Below, piece by piece: positions 26,908 through 36,106 of a stretch of 64,000 nt of DNA. The DNA is from Gammaproteobacteria bacterium. Lineage in GTDB: Bacteria > Pseudomonadota > Gammaproteobacteria > Steroidobacterales > Woeseiaceae. A program made the position numbers and the translations under genes. The stretch spans positions 248,001-312,000 of the forward strand of contig JAHEFG010000043.1 in assembly GCA_024640305.1 (NCBI GenBank). Direction: 5' to 3'. Numbering within the stretch: the first letter of the stretch is position 1; every line of letters starts with the position of its first letter. The notes under the pieces are model-generated. The model was not told the DNA's origin and did no database searches. It saw only the letters and a list, made by a program, of their open reading frames with translations.

Positions 26908-29853
26908 ATGATCAGCATTAAATCTGCTGCGTCTGTCACCCGGAAGCTTTTCAGCGGCCTTGCGGCTGTTGTTTTGATTCTGGGTCTCGCGACCTCTGCC
27001 CAAGCTCAACAGTCTGGCGGTTCCATTCGTGGAACAGTAGTCGGTGCTGATTCGAGTACTGTGGTGGAAGTTAGAGACGACACTCGTGGTACAACGAAAT
27101 CCAAATCAACTTCTGATGGTTCATTCCGTTTTGACGGTCTGTCAACGGGCACGTACGAAGTACGCGTTCTGCAGGGCGGCAACATGGTTGATAGCGCAAC
27201 AGTTAGCGTTACGCTCGGTAGCGCAACGACAGTTGCAATGGCGACCACAGTAGAAGCGATCGAAGAGATTGTAACTACGGGTACTCGTGTTGCGGCTCTG
27301 GATACGAGTATTGCCGAATCTGGCCTCGTAATCACAGCTGATGCACTGCTTGAAATGCCTGTACAGCGCGATCTCACGTCGGTTGCACTTTTGGCACCAG
27401 GCACGAGTCGTGGTGACTACCGCTTCGGCAGCAACGGTAACGTTGCGTTTGCCGGCGCGTCAATCGCTGAGAACACGAGCTTCATTAACGGCCTGAACAC
27501 AACCAACTTCCGCACAGGTGTTGGCTTCTCGCAGGTTCCGTTCGAGTTCTACGAGACTCTGCAGATCAAGACCGGTGGCTACTCTGCCAAGTACGGTCGT
27601 TCACTCGGTGGCGTAATGAACGCCAAATCAAAGAGTGGATCTAACGATTGGAACTTCGGTGCCAACGTTTACTACGAAAGCGAAATCAATAGTAGTCCTG
27701 AGACGTTTCTTGCTGCTAACAAGCTGGACAAAAACGACGAGACCACATTTGACGTGTTCGCTTCTGGTCCGATCATCAAAGACCGGTTGTTCTTCTACGC
27801 TTTGTACAGCGACAACGGTCAGGACCAGCGTTATGCCGGTATCCAGAGCGGTCGCGACTACGACTACACAGTCGACGAAGGTTTCTGGGGCTTCAAGCTG
27901 GATGCGTACATTACCGATAATCATCATCTTGAGTACACGAACTTCTCAGATGAGCGCACAGGCGTAGAAGCGGTTTACGCTTTCGACGGTGCCACGCAAA
28001 CACGTGGCGCGTATGTCGGCGACACACTCTACGAGCGTGGCGGCGATAACTGGATCGCTACCTACACCGGTGATTTCGGCGATAACGTCAGCCTGTCCGT
28101 ATCTTACGGTGAGAATGAGCAGGCTCGTACAACAGCTCCGGCAAGTGCAAACATTCCTGTAGTTTACGAGTACACAGACGCTGGCGGTTTTGCCGCTCAG
28201 GGCGAGTGGTCGAACTTCACGGTTTCCCAGGGTACTGATACACGCGAAATGACACGTGTTGACCTGAACTGGGTTGTTGGTAACCACGACCTGTCTTTCG
28301 GTTATGACTCCGAGAGCAACTTCTCTGACGAAGCCACGATCAACTCAGGTGGTGCTTACTGGCTGCTTGATCCGCTCAATGAGTACAACCTTTGTTCGCC
28401 GCTAGACTGCCCGCAAGGCGCAAACGCTCGTCTCCGTACCTACAGTGTTGGTGGTTCTTTTGAGACAAACTCAGACGCGTTCTACATCCAGGACGTTTGG
28501 GAAGTCAATGACAACTGGACCCTCGAGCTCGGACTGCGTAATGAAAACTTTGAAAACCTGAACGCTGACGGCGAAGTATTCGTCGAAGTCGACAACCAGT
28601 GGGCTCCGCGCCTTTCTGCTGTTTTCGATCCAAAGGGTGACGGCACATCGAAGTACTTCATGAACTACGGCCTGTACTATCTGCCGATCGCGGCTAATAC
28701 GAACATTCGTATGGCTGGTAACGAGACCTACATCCAGGATTACTTCGATTGGGATGGAACCAGCGTTGATGCTCAGTTCGTACCGACAGGCCTTGGCCCG
28801 CAGTTCGATCAGGACTTATTCGGCGACGGAACAGTACCTGATACACGTTCTGTAACGGACGAGAATCTCGACGCAATGTACCAGTCTGAAATCATTGTTG
28901 GTTACCAGCGTTTCCTCGATTCGGGCGTAGAGCTCGGTATCAAGGCTATCTACCGTAACCTCGAGACCACGATTGAAGACATCGCTATCGACGCGGCCGT
29001 GAACAGCTACTACGCTGCTAACGGTTGGACCACAATTCCGGGCGACGAGCTCGCTTGTGACGACGGCGCAGGTACGCCAGCCAGAGATTGTAATTCGACG
29101 GATTACTTCACTGGCTTCCATCAGTACGTGCTGACCAATCCTGGTAACGACATGACGATCTACATCCCTGAACAGGATGAGGTTGTTAACCTGACAGCTG
29201 ATCAGCTGGGTTATCCGGAAGCAGAGCGTCAATACGGTGCTTTGGAAATGACGATGGCACGTCCGTTTGATGGTCGTTGGGGCGCACAGATGTCCTACAC
29301 CTGGTCACACAGCTGGGGTAACCATGAAGGTTACGTCAAGTCTGACAATGGTCAGGACGATGCAGGCATCACGCAGAACTTTGACCAGCCAGGGCTGACA
29401 GACGGTGCGGACGGCAACCTGCCGAACGATCGTCGTCACACGATTAAAGCCTTCGGTACGTACCAGCTGGACAACGGCTTGCGTTTCGGCGCGAACATCC
29501 TGTGGCAGTCTGGCCGTCCGGTTAGCTGTTTTGGTGTTCACCCGACGGACGTGTTTGCCCAGGCCTACGGCGCTGACTCACACTTCTGTGATGGTGAACT
29601 CGTGCGACGTGGCTCACTTGGCACGACGCCGGACATCATGACAGTTGATGGTACAGCCCAGTACAGTATGGACATGGGTAATGCAAACGTGCTGTGGACG
29701 TTGGATGTATTCAACATCTTCGATAGCGCGAACCCGACGCTGTACAACGAGTTCTACGAAACTGACGGTGGTGCACCTGATTCGGACTACGGTCTGATCC
29801 AGCAGTACCAGCAACCGCGCACGGTTCGTTTGAGTGCTCGTTTGAGGTTCTAA
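26908..29853 (+). CDS. TonB-dependent receptor, Oar-like, with N-terminal regulatory domain
   Basis: A 981-residue outer membrane receptor. A signal peptide (ends near TSAQAQQ, residue 35) is followed by a carboxypeptidase-regulatory-like beta-sandwich (SIRGTVVGADSSTVV to LGSATTVAM, about 37-105). A plug domain (EEIVTTGTRVAALDTSIAESG, GLNTTNF, FEFYETLQIKTGGYSAKYGR) and a long beta-barrel ending in RLSARLRF complete it; the final Phe suits BAM-dependent insertion. It is similar in layout to the next gene (30236). The substrate is unknown; Oar-like receptors are often linked to peptides or large molecules. Confidence 0.92.
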   Translation: MISIKSAASVTRKLFSGLAAVVLILGLATSAQAQQSGGSIRGTVVGADSSTVVEVRDDTRGTTKSKSTSDGSFRFDGLSTGTYEVRVLQGGNMVDSATVSVTLGSATTVAMATTVEAIEEIVTTGTRVAALDTSIAESGLVITADALLEMPVQRDLTSVALLAPGTSRGDYRFGSNGNVAFAGASIAENTSFINGLNTTNFRTGVGFSQVPFEFYETLQIKTGGYSAKYGRSLGGVMNAKSKSGSNDWNFGANVYYESEINSSPETFLAANKLDKNDETTFDVFASGPIIKDRLFFYALYSDNGQDQRYAGIQSGRDYDYTVDEGFWGFKLDAYITDNHHLEYTNFSDERTGVEAVYAFDGATQTRGAYVGDTLYERGGDNWIATYTGDFGDNVSLSVSYGENEQARTTAPASANIPVVYEYTDAGGFAAQGEWSNFTVSQGTDTREMTRVDLNWVVGNHDLSFGYDSESNFSDEATINSGGAYWLLDPLNEYNLCSPLDCPQGANARLRTYSVGGSFETNSDAFYIQDVWEVNDNWTLELGLRNENFENLNADGEVFVEVDNQWAPRLSAVFDPKGDGTSKYFMNYGLYYLPIAANTNIRMAGNETYIQDYFDWDGTSVDAQFVPTGLGPQFDQDLFGDGTVPDTRSVTDENLDAMYQSEIIVGYQRFLDSGVELGIKAIYRNLETTIEDIAIDAAVNSYYAANGWTTIPGDELACDDGAGTPARDCNSTDYFTGFHQYVLTNPGNDMTIYIPEQDEVVNLTADQLGYPEAERQYGALEMTMARPFDGRWGAQMSYTWSHSWGNHEGYVKSDNGQDDAGITQNFDQPGLTDGADGNLPNDRRHTIKAFGTYQLDNGLRFGANILWQSGRPVSCFGVHPTDVFAQAYGADSHFCDGELVRRGSLGTTPDIMTVDGTAQYSMDMGNANVLWTLDVFNIFDSANPTLYNEFYETDGGAPDSDYGLIQQYQQPRTVRLSARLRF

Positions 29854-29928
29854 AGAGCTGATACTTAGCTCTCTACCTTATTAGGTAGAACCAGCCCCGC
29901 GACAGGAAACTGTCGCGGGGTTTTTTTT
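29854..29928 (+). terminator. Triple hairpin with strong intrinsic terminator
   Basis: Three hairpins follow the stop codon directly: AGAGCT/AGCTCT (29854-29872), CTACCT/AGGTAG (29873-29888), and a perfect 11-base stem with CCCCGCGACAG (29895-29905), a GAAA loop and its complement (29910-29920), followed by eight T residues (29921-29928). The last is a textbook Rho-independent terminator. Confidence 0.93.
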
Positions 29929-30235
29929 GTGCGCAATTTTTTTTCCTGAATGCTGATCTCCCAGTCCGCGTTAGAGCGATTGGCACTAAGTATTTCGTCG
30001 CGTTCATTTGGGTATATAAAAACGGCCCAGTGTCTTCAAGGGCTGCCGATCCGAACTCGAAAAGTTCAATTTAAATCGGCCAAATTTAGCACTAATTTTA
30101 CGTTGCTTTTTTGCCACATAACTTCCGATCTTTCCTCAAATTGTTAGAGTTCAACGCATGTAGGTTGTAAAAAGTGTGACATTTTTGCAACTACTATTTG
30201 CCCAGACACTACCTATTTAGAGGGGAGATAAACTC
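29929..30235. other. Intergenic leader before the second TonB receptor
   Basis: No gene seen. The region is A/T-rich. CATTTTTGCAA at 30180-30190 is the reverse complement of TTGCAAAAATG at 26546-26556 in the leader of the first receptor, an 11-base match that may be chance. AGAGGGGAG just before 30236 is a strong ribosome-binding site for the receptor. Confidence 0.4.
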
Positions 30236-33200
30236 ATGACAAGCAAGTCAATATGGCGCATCGTGGTAGCAACCATGGTGTTTGTTGCAACGAACGCGTA
30301 CGCGGTCGGCGAATCCACGGGTAATATTGTTGGTTCGTTGTCCAATACGACGGCGGCGCAATATTCGATCACAGCCGCAAGTCCGGCAACTGGTCGATCA
30401 CGAACGGTTACTGCCGATTCGTCTGGCAGTTTCAGGTTTTCACAGTTGCCGATTGGAGAGTACGTCGTATCTGTAGTACAGAACGGCACGGTCGTGGCAC
30501 GCGATACTATCCAGGTAGCTCTTGATGCCAACGCACCGGCACGATTTGTCCTGGCCGATGAGTCCATCGAGGAAATTATCGCGACGGCCCAAGCTATCTC
30601 CGGTGACACGTACTCGACCGACTCCGGTTTGGTTATAGATAGCGACGCAATTGCTATTCTTCCTGTTGCGAGAAATCTGACTGCGGTCTCGATGCTTGCA
30701 CCTGGAACAGTTCTCGGTGATAGCAGGTTTTCTCTGAGCAATGGTTCGAATGGCCTGGTTTCATTTGGCGGTTCATCAGTTGCTGAGAACTCTTGTTACA
30801 TCAATGGCCTCGAAGTTACGAACACTCGGCAGGGACTTGGTTGTGGCTCTGTTCCATTCGAGTTCTACGAGCAATTTCAGGTTAAGACGGGCGGCTATTC
30901 CGCACAGTTCGGTCGCACAACAGGTGGTGTCCTTAACGCGGTCACCAAGAGCGGTACGAACGAATGGAAGTTCACAACGGGCTTATACCTGGAACCGGAA
31001 AGCGGTTATGAAGGCGGCAAAAAGTCATTCGCCAATGATGGCTCCGGCAATGTCTTTCGAGATACAACGGACGACAGCTATGGGACGAATTCTCTCGTCC
31101 TTACGGCTGGCGGCCCAATCATTAAAGACAAACTGTTCTTCTACGGAATCGTCGAGCAAAGAGATACCGTGCAGAATTTCTCCGACAACACCGGTCGTGA
31201 GGCCTACGCACCGGACGACGAATATCGAGAGGTTACCGCTGATGGTAGCGACAACCTGTTCTGGGGCACGAAAATCGACTGGGACATAACGGATAACCAT
31301 CAGTTGAGTGCGTTTGCATACTCAAACCGCAACGACGCAACGGATGTCCACTACGCCAGGAATCCGAATACGGGCATCAAGGCGGCAACGTCAAACGGTT
31401 CTTTCCTGCGTAAGCGCGGTGGCGATGCATATAACTTTACGTACACCGGACATTTGACGGATAGCCTGACGGTTTCTGCAATGTACGGGAACATCCAGAC
31501 CGAGTACGTGAGCGACCCGACCAATACCGTTTGTCCGCTGGTTACAGATAGCCGTGCAAATCCGACGGCGGTCGGATGCGGGCCGGGCGGCAATATTGGC
31601 GCGAACAACGATGACAACACCCAAACAAGATTTGATATCGAGTGGGCTGTTGGCAATCACGTTATTCGTGCAGGTCTTGACAGTCAGCAACGAGATTCCA
31701 CGCGCATCGTTGAACCAACCGGTGGCATTTCAGCGATCGTCTACAATACGTTCCAGCCGGGATCCAGCATCGTAATTAACAACACCTCGACGTATACGAA
31801 TACCACAGGTGCCGATCAGGACTACGTATCGCAGCGAATTTTCATTGGTGGTGGATCGTTCTCGAGCGAGCTCGATGCTTACTATATTGAAGACGAGTGG
31901 CAGCTTAACGACAATGTCGTTCTCTACCTCGGTGCGCGTAAAGACCAATTGGCCAATTTCGGTACCACCGGGTTGCAGTTTGTTGACTTCGATCAGGACT
32001 GGGCGCCGCGTCTAGGCATTAGCTGGGATCCGAAGGGCGATGGCGAGTCCAAAGCCTACGCGACCTGGGGCCGCTACTATCTGCCAGTTGCCAACAACAC
32101 AAACTACCGTGTTGCGGCAAATATCAGTGACCAGACGACGTACTACACGTTTACGGGAATTGATGGAGCGACAGGTGTACCGACAGGAACCGCGCCAATT
32201 ACAGGCGACCTGGCTGGATCAACGTCGGTCAACTCGTTCGTAGGCGCGCCAGGCGTTCCGGTTTTTCAGGCTCAGGAAGCCGATCCGTTCTACAAGGAGG
32301 AACTGATCCTCGGTTACGAGCGTACATTGAATGATGAATACGACATTGGTTTTCGTTTCATCAGTCGTAATGTCGGCGCAACTCTTGATGATTACTGTGG
32401 ATTCTACTCCCCTGTCTGGTGTGTCATGGTCAATCCGGGCTTCGCTGGAAGCTGGGGAGATGATAATGACTTCGACGGTGAGCCAGATGGCGGAATTATC
32501 AACTACTACACGGCCGAGCAGATCAATCTGCCGAAAGGTAAAAATGAGTACACGTCCGTGCAGATGGAGCTCAATAGAGTTACAGACCGCGTAAACTGGA
32601 GCCTGATCTATACCTGGGGCCGCAGTATCGGAAACTTCGAAGGATCGGTTAAGTCTGACATCGTGCAGGCAGACGCCGGTATTACACAGGACTTCGACTT
32701 CCCGGCTCTGATGGATGGTGCCTATGGCTATCTGCCAAACGATCGTCGTCATTCATTGAAGTACTTCGGTAATTTCGCAATCACAGATCAGCTCAGCGTA
32801 GGTTGGAATGCGACAGCATTCAGCGGCCGTCCGTTGAACCGCTTCGGTGCTGGTCATCCGGAGGGTGATGATCCGGTCCAGTTTGGCAGCTACGGTGATA
32901 CTTACTACATCTTCACCAACACTTGTAACGAAGGTGGGGTGGTTATTAACTGTGCCAACACGGCTTTGGATCTGAATGATCCGGTTCAGGCCGCACAGTT
33001 CCAGGATAACAAGATCTATAACTTTGGCGGTCGTGGAAGTGCAGGCCGTACACCCTGGAATATCAACCTTGATGTTTCCCTGAACTACGACTTCACGTTT
33101 TCGGACATCGATATGACTGCTGGTTTCCAGGTCTTCAATATTCTGGACATTCAGGAAGCCAACTCTCAGAACGAAGCGTTTGAGCAACGTCGTACGGAAG

Positions 33201-33283
33201 GAACGTTGAATCAGTACTACGGTGCTGCGTATGCATGGCAAGCACCACGCCATTATCGACTGAGTCTTCTGGCCCGGTTCTAG
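30236..33283 (+). CDS. TonB-dependent receptor, Oar-like, second copy
   Basis: A 1015-residue outer membrane receptor with a signal peptide (IVVATMVFVATNAYAVG), a regulatory beta-sandwich domain (GNIVGSLSNTTAAQYSIT, about 24-100), a plug (EEIIATAQAISGDTYSTDSG, FEFYEQFQVKTGGYSAQFGR) and a barrel ending in YRLSLLARF. Motifs such as GGYSA.(F/Y)GR, DQDWAPRL/DNQWAPRL and LPNDRRH are shared with the receptor at 26908, showing that the two are paralogs, probably from an old duplication given their divergence. It is likely expressed alone, because terminators flank it. Confidence 0.92.
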   Translation: MTSKSIWRIVVATMVFVATNAYAVGESTGNIVGSLSNTTAAQYSITAASPATGRSRTVTADSSGSFRFSQLPIGEYVVSVVQNGTVVARDTIQVALDANAPARFVLADESIEEIIATAQAISGDTYSTDSGLVIDSDAIAILPVARNLTAVSMLAPGTVLGDSRFSLSNGSNGLVSFGGSSVAENSCYINGLEVTNTRQGLGCGSVPFEFYEQFQVKTGGYSAQFGRTTGGVLNAVTKSGTNEWKFTTGLYLEPESGYEGGKKSFANDGSGNVFRDTTDDSYGTNSLVLTAGGPIIKDKLFFYGIVEQRDTVQNFSDNTGREAYAPDDEYREVTADGSDNLFWGTKIDWDITDNHQLSAFAYSNRNDATDVHYARNPNTGIKAATSNGSFLRKRGGDAYNFTYTGHLTDSLTVSAMYGNIQTEYVSDPTNTVCPLVTDSRANPTAVGCGPGGNIGANNDDNTQTRFDIEWAVGNHVIRAGLDSQQRDSTRIVEPTGGISAIVYNTFQPGSSIVINNTSTYTNTTGADQDYVSQRIFIGGGSFSSELDAYYIEDEWQLNDNVVLYLGARKDQLANFGTTGLQFVDFDQDWAPRLGISWDPKGDGESKAYATWGRYYLPVANNTNYRVAANISDQTTYYTFTGIDGATGVPTGTAPITGDLAGSTSVNSFVGAPGVPVFQAQEADPFYKEELILGYERTLNDEYDIGFRFISRNVGATLDDYCGFYSPVWCVMVNPGFAGSWGDDNDFDGEPDGGIINYYTAEQINLPKGKNEYTSVQMELNRVTDRVNWSLIYTWGRSIGNFEGSVKSDIVQADAGITQDFDFPALMDGAYGYLPNDRRHSLKYFGNFAITDQLSVGWNATAFSGRPLNRFGAGHPEGDDPVQFGSYGDTYYIFTNTCNEGGVVINCANTALDLNDPVQAAQFQDNKIYNFGGRGSAGRTPWNINLDVSLNYDFTFSDIDMTAGFQVFNILDIQEANSQNEAFEQRRTEGTLNQYYGAAYAWQAPRHYRLSLLARF

Positions 33284-33310
33284 GCTGGATCACTCAGATG
33301 GCGGAAAACG

Positions 33311-33339
33311 GCCGGCCCTCGATCGAGGGCCGGCTTTTT
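33311..33339. terminator. Perfect palindromic terminator between convergent genes
   Basis: A perfect 24-base palindrome at 33311-33334 (GCCGGCCCTCGA and its complement) is followed by TTTTT on the plus strand and preceded by AAAA on that strand. It can therefore terminate both the TonB receptor gene and the convergent DUF885 gene. Confidence 0.88.
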
Positions 33340-33344
33340 GTTGC

Positions 33345-35114
33345 TTACTGAGTTGCCCTCGGAACAGGCTCGCCAAGCATCAGTGCGCGAATGAACTTAA
33401 CGGGCGGCGAGCCATAAGACAGTGCCTGATCGTGATACCGTCGCAACGTAAATTCATCGCCCCACGCGGCTTCTACAGCTTTGCGCATCTCGGCGTGTTC
33501 CTGGTAGCCGACGAAATAGGTAGAGAGCTGGGCTGACGTCAACTGCGCGCGTACCCATTTGCCGGCAGCTTCGCGCTCCTCCTGGAAGCCACCTTCGATC
33601 ATCAGTTTCATGGCCTCGTCGCGCGTCATACCGTCGACGTGAATGGCAGAGTCGATGATCGCGTTGGTCACGGCACGCAAATACCATTTCAGGTTGATAA
33701 GGCGCATTAACGGGTCGTGATCCAGGTAACCTTCGTCAATCATCATGCGTTCGGCATAGACCGCCCATCCTTCGACCATCGGTCCGGACCACAGCGTGCT
33801 GCGCAGTGCAGAGGGATAGCGATTGCTCAGTGCTAACTGCAGATAATGCCCAGGCACACCTTCGTGAATGGTCAGGTCCTGAATCGAAAGTATGTTGTAT
33901 TCGCGCAGGAACGAATTGACCTGTTCTTCGGTCCAGTCTGTCGGCAGCGGTGCTACGGCGTAGAATGCTTTTTGACCAACGTCCAGCGGGCCGGGTGGAT
34001 CCAGGTAGGCGACGGATACGCCGCGCTGAAATTCGGGCATGATAATGACATCGACAGGGTCATTGGGCATCGTAACGATGTTGTGCTCGACGACAAACTC
34101 GGTCGCTTGCTGTAACTGCTCTTTTGCTACTGCGACGATTCCGTCACGTGGTGGAAGTTGCTGATAGGCCTGTTCGAGAGCCGCACGAATAATGGTCTGT
34201 TTGTAGGCTTCGTCCGGAGAGTCCGGGAACGCCGTATAAGGATGTTGGCTGGCGTAAACGTCTTTAGCTATTTCATACATCGCGTTTCGCACGGCCTCGT
34301 ATTCATTCTCGGCGCGCGCCTTGATGTCCTTGCGGGACAGCGGGGAATTCAGCGCGAAGGCAAGCTTCGCATCGAATAGCTCTGCACCGATTCGGAAATT
34401 CCCGGCGGCTCGTGGTAGCAGTTCTTCCTCCAGCCAGGTTTGATGCTCAGCTACGGCATTCCTGGCTGTTTCTATTGAGGCATTGAGGCGGTCCCGGCTT
34501 TCCGGGGTCAGCGTATCGATATGTGGTACGACCATTGTCTCGATTATTGAGAGTAGCCCGGGGTTTTGTTGCACGGCCGTCTCGGCGTGTATTTTGGGAA
34601 CCCGTTCGGGTTCGATTGCTGCACGCGCCTGTTCGAGAAATCGCGGCACCTGTGCCAGTCGTGAAGCAACATTCGCAAGGCGCTGCTCTATTGGAGCAAA
34701 GTCGCGGGCGACGAGTCCATATATCGCGCTACCAGAGATGCGCACGTAAACGAGCGGATCCCACGCCCATTGTTGCAGCGTGTCGAGCGACCACAAGTTC
34801 GATTGCAACTCCGCACGCAACAGCTCTGCATCGATTTGATTCGCGCGCGACAACGAGTCGAATGCGACCTGATCAAGGTCCGCCAGGTACTTTCTGTAAA
34901 GCGCGGCTTTCTTGTTACGAGCTTTGGCGTCAACCTGGTCGAGTTGATCGTCGGCGCTGTGGTTGCCGATAAGCGTTGCGCCGACCGGGGAAAAGCTCGT
35001 CAGATCCTGAAGATACTTTTCTGCGAGCACTTCAAATGATGCGTCTGCGGCAGAATCGGCAAAGGCCTGGCCCAGAAAAAGAGCAAGTGCAGCAGTGATG
35101 GCAAATTGTTTCAT
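33345..35114 (-). CDS. DUF885 family exported metallopeptidase-like protein
   Basis: A 589-residue secreted protein with a signal peptide (ITAALALFLGQAFADS). The family hallmark HEGVPGHYLQ gives an HExxxH-type arrangement, in a helical protein resembling zinc carboxypeptidases. The family is annotated as predicted peptidase of unknown specificity and is often periplasmic. It is alone on its strand here and convergent with the second TonB receptor. A role in degrading imported peptides next to two Oar-like receptors is possible but only contextual. Confidence 0.85.
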   Translation of the reverse strand: MKQFAITAALALFLGQAFADSAADASFEVLAEKYLQDLTSFSPVGATLIGNHSADDQLDQVDAKARNKKAALYRKYLADLDQVAFDSLSRANQIDAELLRAELQSNLWSLDTLQQWAWDPLVYVRISGSAIYGLVARDFAPIEQRLANVASRLAQVPRFLEQARAAIEPERVPKIHAETAVQQNPGLLSIIETMVVPHIDTLTPESRDRLNASIETARNAVAEHQTWLEEELLPRAAGNFRIGAELFDAKLAFALNSPLSRKDIKARAENEYEAVRNAMYEIAKDVYASQHPYTAFPDSPDEAYKQTIIRAALEQAYQQLPPRDGIVAVAKEQLQQATEFVVEHNIVTMPNDPVDVIIMPEFQRGVSVAYLDPPGPLDVGQKAFYAVAPLPTDWTEEQVNSFLREYNILSIQDLTIHEGVPGHYLQLALSNRYPSALRSTLWSGPMVEGWAVYAERMMIDEGYLDHDPLMRLINLKWYLRAVTNAIIDSAIHVDGMTRDEAMKLMIEGGFQEEREAAGKWVRAQLTSAQLSTYFVGYQEHAEMRKAVEAAWGDEFTLRRYHDQALSYGSPPVKFIRALMLGEPVPRATQ

Positions 35115-35192
35115 CGTGGCTTCCCGAGACCTGGGTTATGTTCGTGACAACATATCATGGTGATGCCAAACGGGCAGCTGTAATATTGAAGC

Positions 35193-36092
35193 ATGCAGCG
35201 TTTACTCATAATCGCCGTTCTGATCCTCTCCGGCATGGCCGAGGCACAGCAGTCCAACCCAGTACCGGGCTATTTTCTGCAGCTCCCGGCTTCGGTTTCG
35301 GCCATTCTCATAGCTGAAACCAATACGTCGACATTGCATCGATATGTGGTTACACAGCAAGGCGCGAAGCTTGATGATGAGAGCTATATGTCGATCGGCC
35401 AAAATGGTGTCAATAAACGCAAGGCATGGGATCGGCGTACGCCACTTGGGATCTATTTCATTAATGAGCAACTGGACACGAGCAGCCTGCATGAAAAGTA
35501 TGGCCCGACCGCATTTCCGCTGGATTATCCCAATGCATGGGATCGGCGCCTGGGCAGATCAGGCGATGGTATCTGGATTCACGGTGTCGCAGAGGACAGT
35601 GGGCGCAGACCACCCCTCGATACGGATGGTTGCATTGCGTTGCCAAATGACGAGTTGGTCGCCGTTGCAGACTTGCTCACGCCGCTGGTTACACCGGTAA
35701 TAGTCACTCGCGACCTCAGGTGGGCGGATCCACAGGAGGTATCATCAATTCGAGACAGATTGCGCGCGGCGCTCGACGAATGGGCAGGTAGCTATTTGTC
35801 GGGAGACCTGTATCGATACCTAAGGCTGTACAGCGATGAGTTTCGATACCGCGGCATGAATAGAAAGGAGTGGACCGCTTATCGGTTACAGACTATCGGT
35901 GTGGCGGAAATCCGAGATTTCTCGCTGGACGATGTGCTCTTATTGGCAGATCCGGAGCAAGACGGTTTGTACCTGAGCCGTTTTCGCCAGACTGTCGCAT
36001 ATGCAACCCGCACCGTTGTGACTATCAAGCGCCTTTACTGGCGGGAAGCAGACGACGGCAAGCTTCGCATCGTTGCCGAAGATAACGGCTAG
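35193..36092 (+). CDS. L,D-transpeptidase family protein with C-terminal NTF2-like domain
   Basis: A 299-residue exported protein with a signal peptide (LLIIAVLILSGMAEAQQ). The YkuD-type catalytic region includes GIYFINEQ, the histidine in IWIHGVAED and the cysteine in TDGCIALPND. The C-terminal third (LRAALDEWAGSYLSGDLYRYLRLYSDEFRYRGMNR) looks like a SnoaL/NTF2-type domain. It should modify peptidoglycan cross-links or attach proteins in the periplasm. The replacement of the usual S.GCIR by TDGCIAL is typical of one subgroup. Divergent from the DUF885 gene. Confidence 0.85.
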   Translation: MQRLLIIAVLILSGMAEAQQSNPVPGYFLQLPASVSAILIAETNTSTLHRYVVTQQGAKLDDESYMSIGQNGVNKRKAWDRRTPLGIYFINEQLDTSSLHEKYGPTAFPLDYPNAWDRRLGRSGDGIWIHGVAEDSGRRPPLDTDGCIALPNDELVAVADLLTPLVTPVIVTRDLRWADPQEVSSIRDRLRAALDEWAGSYLSGDLYRYLRLYSDEFRYRGMNRKEWTAYRLQTIGVAEIRDFSLDDVLLLADPEQDGLYLSRFRQTVAYATRTVVTIKRLYWREADDGKLRIVAEDNG

Positions 36093-36106
36093 TTACTGTT
36101 ACTAGC
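36088..36106. terminator. Small stem-loop between convergent genes
   Basis: GCTAGT (36088-36093) pairs with ACTAGC (36101-36106) around a 7-base loop, between the convergent transpeptidase and DsbA-like genes. No T-tract follows, so its role as a terminator is uncertain. Confidence 0.3.
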
